Below are positions 7,090 through 11,509 of a stretch of 11,509 nucleotides of DNA, piece after piece. The DNA comes from Chromera velia (lineage: Eukaryota > Sar > Chromeraceae). The stretch's first letter is position 1; the number at the start of each line of letters is the position of its first letter. Where the stretch lies: contig JAHBMJ010003337.1 in the NCBI GenBank assembly GCA_018398765.1, positions 1-11,509 of the forward strand, read 5' to 3'. The position numbers and the translations under genes were made by a program. The notes beneath the pieces are model-generated. The model was given only the letters and a program-made list of their open reading frames with translations. It ran no database searches and was not told where the DNA came from.

Positions 7090-8109
7090 GAAATTGATCC
7101 CCCCCCTTCCTTTCAACTGTTTGTTGTCCCCTCGAGGCCTCACCGAGCCTCCATCCATCTCTCCAACCTTTCTCTCTCATTTCTTCCCTGCCCTTCCTGA
7201 CGTTCTGCGGGCCGACGTTGCCGTGGAGTTCCCTCGCTTTCTCCTTCCTTCTCCTCCAAACCCTTATGAAATAAATACCAGCTCCCGAGAAAAAAAAAAA
7301 AGAGCAACGCCCACTCCATTAGTACGACAGAAGTGACGTTGTTGGACCCGAAACGAAGAAAGAAAATGATCAAACAGCCACCACAACCATGAAAAAAGCG
7401 ACAAGCGAAACAGACGACGGACAGAGCTACTGATAAGACAATGAGCAAAAAACCTTCTTGACTCCCTTTCTCCCTTCCCGGTTTGCACGCCCTCATTTCC
7501 CCTTTCTTTGCTTTGTGGTTCTCTTGTCCCAGGCCCCATTGGAGAATGCCCCCCCCCCTTCCCACAAGCCGACTGATAGAACGACCCCCCCCGCCTCTAC
7601 ACCTCTTGAAAGACAGACAAAGAAGAGGGAAAGAACAGAGGAGAATTAAGCATAGCGAGAAAGAAAGAGGAGAGAGACATCCAAAGGAAAGGAAACGAAG
7701 GGATGCAGAACGACGCAGAACCCTCCTCATTACGTACGCCCCTCTCCCCATGAGCACCCCCCGCCATGCATCCTTCGGGAAAATTCTCCGCACTCCACCT
7801 TATACGTGTGTGGTGTGGTACTTGCATCGTCGCCCCAGTCTCTCTGCGCACTCCGCCCAAGCGTCTCTCATCCGAGACCCTCTTTGATTTCGCCCTTCAC
7901 ACTCATGCATGCACCAGTGCAGATAAGATAGGAGAAGATACAACAGCCTTCCGCAAGTTGAGCGGAGAAGCAGCGCAGACCTAGGGAGGCATTCCCAACT
8001 CCACCCCACCCGGTTCCTTCCTGTCCTCTACTGGTAAGAGGGAAGGATGGCGACCCGGGTGCCCTGCACGCCCTCCCCCTCCGATGAATGCAGCATCCAT
8101 CTCTTTCTT
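7090..8109. other. region downstream of the RNA-binding protein gene, probable 3' UTR then intergenic
   Basis: Everything below 8110 lies 3' of the TGA of the minus-strand gene. The nearest few hundred bases (about 7760-8109) are compositionally mixed and may be its 3' untranslated region; I did not find a clear AATAAA on the minus strand close to the stop. Further down, C-runs (7547-7558, 7585-7592) and purine or pyrimidine blocks dominate. The 217-residue minus-strand frame at 7140-7793 is Arg/Gly/Ser/Phe-rich without recognisable motifs, and I consider it chance. Confidence 0.4.
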
Positions 8110-8149
8110 TCAGGACGCCCGCACTTTCGTGAAGGCAACCTTGAGGTCT
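8110..8149 (-). CDS. terminal exon: RRM4 strand 4 and stop
   Basis: 40 bases (phase 2 in) after TTTGCAG. It completes an Arg codon and encodes DLKVAFTKVRAS followed by TGA at 8112-8110. Ending a few residues after the last RRM strand is typical of PTB-family C-termini. Confidence 0.85.
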
Positions 8150-8963
8150 CTGCAAAGACATGCAGACACAGAGATGGTATACAGGAAATCCACGCACTTC
8201 GAGTCTTGTTCGCTCTCATACTCCTGTGTTCTTTCTACCGTCTCCCTCCCTCCCTCCTACCCTCCCCATGGCATGCATGAATGAAGAGCATGCCAGAGAG
8301 ACTCACAGAAAAAATAACAGATGGAAGGGCGAAGCAGAAAGAATCCGGATCCCTCTCTATCCACTCAAAATCGAAAAAACGAACAAACAACAAAGACAAA
8401 TGAAATGACACCCAGATAGACAGAAAGAAGGCAAACATACATGCAGGGAGGCGGACAGACAGACAGACAGAGAGACGCACCTGTCCCCGACTCTCTGTCC
8501 ATGCAGGACCATCACGGCCTCCACAGCCTCCACGGGCCCATCCACCGCTACCTGCGCCATCTTCATCCGGGAGCCCTCCTTCGATGGCAGCATCTGCATG
8601 CAGTTGCATGTTCAAACATTCACCCCCGAATATCGATTTTTTCCGTCATGCAGTCGCCGATGAAGAAAGTAAGACAGCGCAGTCAGATACAGGGGGCAGT
8701 CGTTCCGCGTGCCGGCATGGGGAGAAGAGAGAGCACGGGAGGGACCGGGCGAGTGAGCCAAAGCGAGAAAGAAAATGTGTGTGTGTGTTTTTTTTTTGTG
8801 GCCGCATTGCGAAGCAAAAATCTGACGTGTGCTCTACTTCCTTGCTCCGTGGGTGTGTGTATATGTGGGTGTGTGAGAGCGAGAGACAGAGACAGAGACA
8901 AACAGACAGAGAGAGAGAGAGAGAGACAGACAGTCAGACAGACAGACAGACAGACTTAGAGAG

Positions 8964-8997
<34 letters not shown>

Positions 8998-9697
8998 GAA
9001 AAGAGGCGTCATCAACGGAGCACAGCCCGTACAGACCGATAAGAAGGGAGCAGACAGAGCGACAAGGCTGACCCAGGACAAAGAAAGAGAGAGAGATCGA
9101 TTGTTCGCGATCATAGAGAAACCAAAGTCACAGCTTCAACGAAGCAGCGTCTGCAAGGAAAAAAGCGCAGATGGGTCCCCCTATCCGCTGCAGCAGAAAG
9201 GCAGCGGAAGGAAGGAACACCGTTCTGGATCCAACTCGTGACTGACTGACTGACTCACCGTCACTTTGCGGACGTTGACGACCTGACGGAAGAGGCCCTC
9301 CAGTTGCGCCTCTGCAGCCAGCGACTCACATCATGCAGCACAACACAACACAACGGCATAAAAACATCAGGATAGACAGGCTGCTTATGTCGCCTGGCAC
9401 ACATCTACAAGCTTCATCGACGCGCCAGGTCCACAAAAGGCCTATAAGACGCTGATCAATGTTCTGCCTACGTATACGATCGAGGGAATGGAGGCACATA
9501 GGAGGCACTTCAGAGAGGGCTTGAGCTAAAAACTTAAAAGGCCCTTTCTGAACAGACAAAGATTACAAGAACGCAAAAGGAGGAAAAAAATAGGCACAGA
9601 GGGAAGGAAAGAAGCAGAGAAGAAAAAAAGGCAGGGAAGAAGGAGAGGAGGCATGGAGGAAGGAAAGAACGAACGAACGAACGAAAGAAAGAAAGAA

Positions 9698-9729
<32 letters not shown>

Positions 9730-9999
9730 CCGAAAGGAAGGCATAACCGAAAGAGAACCAACAAAGGAAAGACAGACAGACAGACATTTGGGAAAAAAGC
9801 TGACCTTCCACATGCTCAGGAATATTCGCGCAGAACACGACGTCCGTCGGCTTGCACGCATTGCGGGCAAAGCGCGTGAACGCGTCTTCGCCATCCTGCA
9901 TCGATTCGTTCGATCGATCAACTCTCAACATGTCGACAGACCATCTGGACAATAGACACTCACGCCAAAGGACAGATAGACCGGCACACAGACACACAC

Positions 10000-10038
<39 letters not shown>

Positions 10039-10040
10039 CG

Positions 10041-10089
<49 letters not shown>

Positions 10090-11071
10090 GGAGGGAGAGA
10101 GAGAGAGAGACAGATACCTTCGGCCGAGACCGATTATCTTGCGGAAAAAAGAGGATCGCTCCATGTACGCGGTCACATATGTTTTGATGGTACGTGATTT
10201 TCGGTATGCAGCAGCAGGCGAGGCGCACCAAAAGATAAAACAAAAAAGCCCGAAGAGACGGAGAGGAATCACATGAAGATCAAGAAGCAAGCAAGCAAAG
10301 AGGGGAGGCAGCCCAGTGGAAGAGCCAGTGACTGCTGACCCACCCCGACACCATATCTCTGGTCCGAGGAGGTGAAGCTCATGTTCTTGAAAGAAGCATT
10401 TTCGTCCAGAGCTGTCGAACCTCTGCAGCAATGCCATGATTCATCGATCGATCGAAAGGTGAGCGACAGAGTGCAGTCGCGATGCACGCCCGGAAACAAT
10501 CTAGGCCTGCCATCACAATCATTGACGCACGAAGAGTCAAAAAACGGTCTCAATTATTGCTGCGCTGTGTGCAAGTGCTGTGAAGTGGTCGTATATGACG
10601 GGAAAAGTGGAAAAAATCTATGCCGCCCAGTGGGAAAAAGTGAAGAAAAGTAAGGAGGCAGTTTTTTTTTTTCTCTTTTTCTTTCACGCAGAACGTGAAA
10701 GAGAATGAAACGAATGTAGATAGCGCGTACCTTGACACCCGTCAAAAGTCAAGAAGCCGCAGCAAAAGACGACACAGGGGCATAGAACCATGTCCAGTTA
10801 GGACACTGGATGCAGTTCAAACGACTCAGCCAGCACTCAGCCGCACCCCCCCACACCACCCCACACACGCATACCCACCTACCTACCTGACGACTTTGTT
10901 CTTCGAGAACACGACCTGAATCTCGTTGTTGCCCACCCTCAACCCGTTCGTGTAGAAGAACGCGAGGGTCGCATATGCAGGCTCTGCGAACTGCACCATT
11001 GCGACGTCCGGCCTGTTGTGAAGGATCTTCACCTTCTGGACAGGGCCGTAGATCGAGAACAGGTTGAACAC
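8110..11071 (-). CDS. PTB/hnRNP L-like RNA-binding protein, C-terminal 186 residues over six exons (5' partial)
   Basis: Exons on the minus strand: 11071-10887, 10422-10344, 9895-9805, 9311-9259, 8593-8481 and 8149-8110. They total 561 bases (186 codons plus TGA); each junction keeps the frame and all introns are GT-AG. Residues 1-61 are an RRM lacking its first strand: helix 1 and strand 2 in VFNLFSIYGPVQKVKIL, strand 3 in DVAMVQFAE, last strand in EIQVVFSK. A linker follows, then a complete RRM from about residue 105: strand 1 DVVFCANIPEHVE, helix 1 EAQLEGLF, strand 2 VVNVRKVT, strand 3 MKMAQVAV, helix 2 PVEAVEAVMVLHG, strand 4 DLKVAFTK, then stop. Degenerate RNP motifs, a FNLFSxYG-x-V-x-KVKIL signature and a last RRM ending at the C-terminus match the RRM3-RRM4 half of PTB/hnRNP L proteins. 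Those bind CU-rich or CA-rich RNA in the nucleus and control splicing. PTB versus hnRNP L cannot be settled from this half. RRM1, RRM2 and the start lie beyond the window. Confidence 0.85.
8481..8593 (-). CDS. exon: RRM4 strand 3 and helix 2
   Basis: 113 bases (phase 0 in, phase 2 out) between ATGCAG and GTGCGT. It encodes SRMKMAQVAV (the degenerate RNP1 strand) and PVEAVEAVMVLHGQRVG (helix 2 and the following turn). The pattern of KMA-x-V followed by EAV-x-A-x-x-LHG matches RRM4 of PTB-type proteins. Confidence 0.85.
8881..8998. repeat. (GACA)n, (GA)n and (GAAA)n microsatellites in the fourth intron
   Basis: Blocks of GACAGA, GA (about 8909-8926), GACA (about 8937-8955) and GAAA (8965-8997). 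On the transcribed sense strand they read as UGUC, UC and UUUC repeats. The intron also carries a (GT)n and T-run at 8776-8798. Confidence 0.85.
9259..9311 (-). CDS. exon: RRM4 helix 1 and strand 2 (53-base mini-exon)
   Basis: A small exon (phase 1 in, phase 0 out) between CTGCAG and GTGAGT. It encodes EAQLEGLFRQVVNVRKVT; the first Glu codon spans the junction. It is too short to show up as an open frame and was found by completing the RRM fold. The donor is the start of a GTCA repeat. Confidence 0.8.
9666..9729. repeat. (GAAC)n and (GAAA)n microsatellites in the third intron
   Basis: GAAC units (about 9666-9683) pass into GAAA units (about 9684-9729). A GACA run follows at 9770-9786, just ahead of the donor at 9804. 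In the sense RNA the main tract is UUUC-rich. Confidence 0.85.
9805..9895 (-). CDS. exon: end of linker and RRM4 strand 1
   Basis: 91 bases (phase 0 in, phase 1 out) between ATGCAG and GTCAGC. It encodes EDAFTRFARNACKPTDVV followed by FCANIPEHVE. The RF-basic stretch ahead of P-T-x-V-x-F-x-x-N-I-P matches the usual entry into the last RRM of PTB-type proteins. The Glu codon after PEHVE is completed by the next exon. Confidence 0.85.
10002..10110. repeat. (CA)n and (GA)n composite microsatellite in the second intron
   Basis: A CA/AC run (10002-10031) is followed by GA runs (10043-10080 and 10091-10110). In the sense RNA this becomes UC repeats followed by UG repeats. UC repeats are classic PTB-type ligands. 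Confidence 0.9.
10344..10422 (-). CDS. exon: linker between the two RRMs
   Basis: 79 bases (phase 2 in, phase 0 out) between CTGCAG and GTGGGT. It encodes a Ser/Asn/Gly-rich linker (GSTALDENASFKNMS and so on). An Arg codon spans the upstream junction. Linker sequence is not conserved, so this exon rests on frame continuity and splice sites. The donor could shift by a base within the GGGG run. Confidence 0.7.
10887..11071 (-). CDS. exon: RRM3 helix 1 to last strand
   Basis: 185 bases, entering at phase 0 after GTGCAG and leaving at phase 2 before GTAGGT. It encodes VFNLFSIYGPVQKVKIL, DVAMVQFAE and EIQVVFSK. The first strand of this RRM (the RNP2-like one) must be on an exon upstream of 11509 or was not recognised. 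The donor sits at the first unit of a GTAG repeat. Confidence 0.85.
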
Positions 11072-11509
11072 CTGCACGCACGCACGCTTGGGTGGGTGGG
11101 GGCTCGAGGGAAGGGGAAGGGGGGGGGCGGGACACGCAAAGCAGGCACACAAAGAGGGAAAGAGAAAGCGATGAGAGAGGAACCCGGAAACGAAAGCACG
11201 GGGATACTCAATACAACAATACAGTGTCTCCTGTTTTGTCTTCCTCTTTATCGTCTGTCATCAGCACGAAAGATAAGCGCAGGGACCCAGTCGAGAAGAA
11301 CGGTGAGTCTCGCTAAAGGTAGGTAAGGATTCGTGGTTGTCATCAGCAGACAGACATGACATGATATGACATCGAGTTTTTTTTTCGTCCCTCTGAGCAT
11401 CCTCCTGTCTTTTGTTTTGTTTTGGCTTTGCGTCTCTTCATGAGTGAATGCCCCAAATTGCGATCGCAATTGCACCCGTTTGAGACTGAACGGGAGGAAG
11501 CATTCTTTC
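11072..11509 (-). other. intron upstream of the RRM3 exon, partial
   Basis: The minus strand contains no segment that supplies the missing first strand of RRM3, so the preceding exon is probably outside the window. The last bases before the exon are three GTGC-like units ending GTGCAG. A G-run lies at 11120-11127. Open frames on either strand here are low in complexity. Confidence 0.5.

Noticed and set aside
7140-7793. 217-residue minus-strand open frame, the longest gapless non-repeat frame apart from 9563-10243
   Set aside because: Composition is Arg/Gly/Ser/Phe-rich with no motif, hydrophobic strings come from antisense purine tracts, and it overlaps equally long frames on the other strand. 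It lies directly 3' of the RNA-binding protein gene and is probably chance.
8441-9042. Plus-strand open frames of 172 and 152 residues
   Set aside because: They run antisense to the RRM4 exon at 8593-8481 and then through GACA and GAAA repeats, giving Arg/Asp/Thr/Lys strings.
9563-10243. 226-residue minus-strand open frame
   Set aside because: It only contains the real exon 9895-9805; the rest is intron microsatellite translated as Ser-Leu and Cys-Val repeats.
1-11509. CRISPR array, tRNA or rRNA genes
   Set aside because: Tandem repeats here are simple-sequence or degenerate units without equal-length unique spacers, and I saw no cloverleaf or rRNA core sequence.

Overview
The window looks like nuclear DNA of a single-celled eukaryote. 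It has no operon-like gene packing. One gene is cut into short exons by GT-AG introns of about 330 to 665 bases, and there are many microsatellites and mobile-element remnants. A protist or alga, possibly a chromerid-type alveolate, would fit, but the sequence does not fix the lineage.

Left part (about 1-3700), AT-rich mobile-element territory. Positions 686-2086 read as the decayed 3' end of a non-LTR (LINE-like) retrotransposon: a C-terminal reading frame with an H-x4-C-P motif, a GC-rich tail and a terminal (TCAA)n tract. A roughly 230-bp inverted-repeat element (MITE-like, 985-1216) has inserted into that frame and is flanked by a 10-bp direct repeat. Removing the insert plus one repeat copy brings the two halves back into one frame. 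Next to it, 2282-3459 is an AT-rich segment bracketed by 20-bp imperfect inverted repeats (18/20), with ACCATC on both outer sides. It contains a possible two-exon small gene (2799-3209) of unknown function. G- and C-runs follow (3470-3616).

Middle (about 3700-8100). A short minus-strand reading frame at 3711-3842 ends near a consensus splice donor and may be a gene fragment. From about 4380 to 8109 the DNA alternates between pyrimidine-rich and purine-rich blocks on the given strand, with microsatellites and no recognisable gene.

Right part (8110-11071, minus strand). Six exons splice in frame into the last 186 residues of a PTB/hnRNP L-type RNA-binding protein: most of one RRM (by position RRM3), a linker, and a complete C-terminal RRM (RRM4) ending at TGA. 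The 5' part of the gene lies beyond the right edge. The introns are CU-rich on the sense strand, which is the kind of sequence such proteins bind, so self-regulation is a reasonable hypothesis. Several splice sites lie inside or directly beside tetranucleotide repeats.
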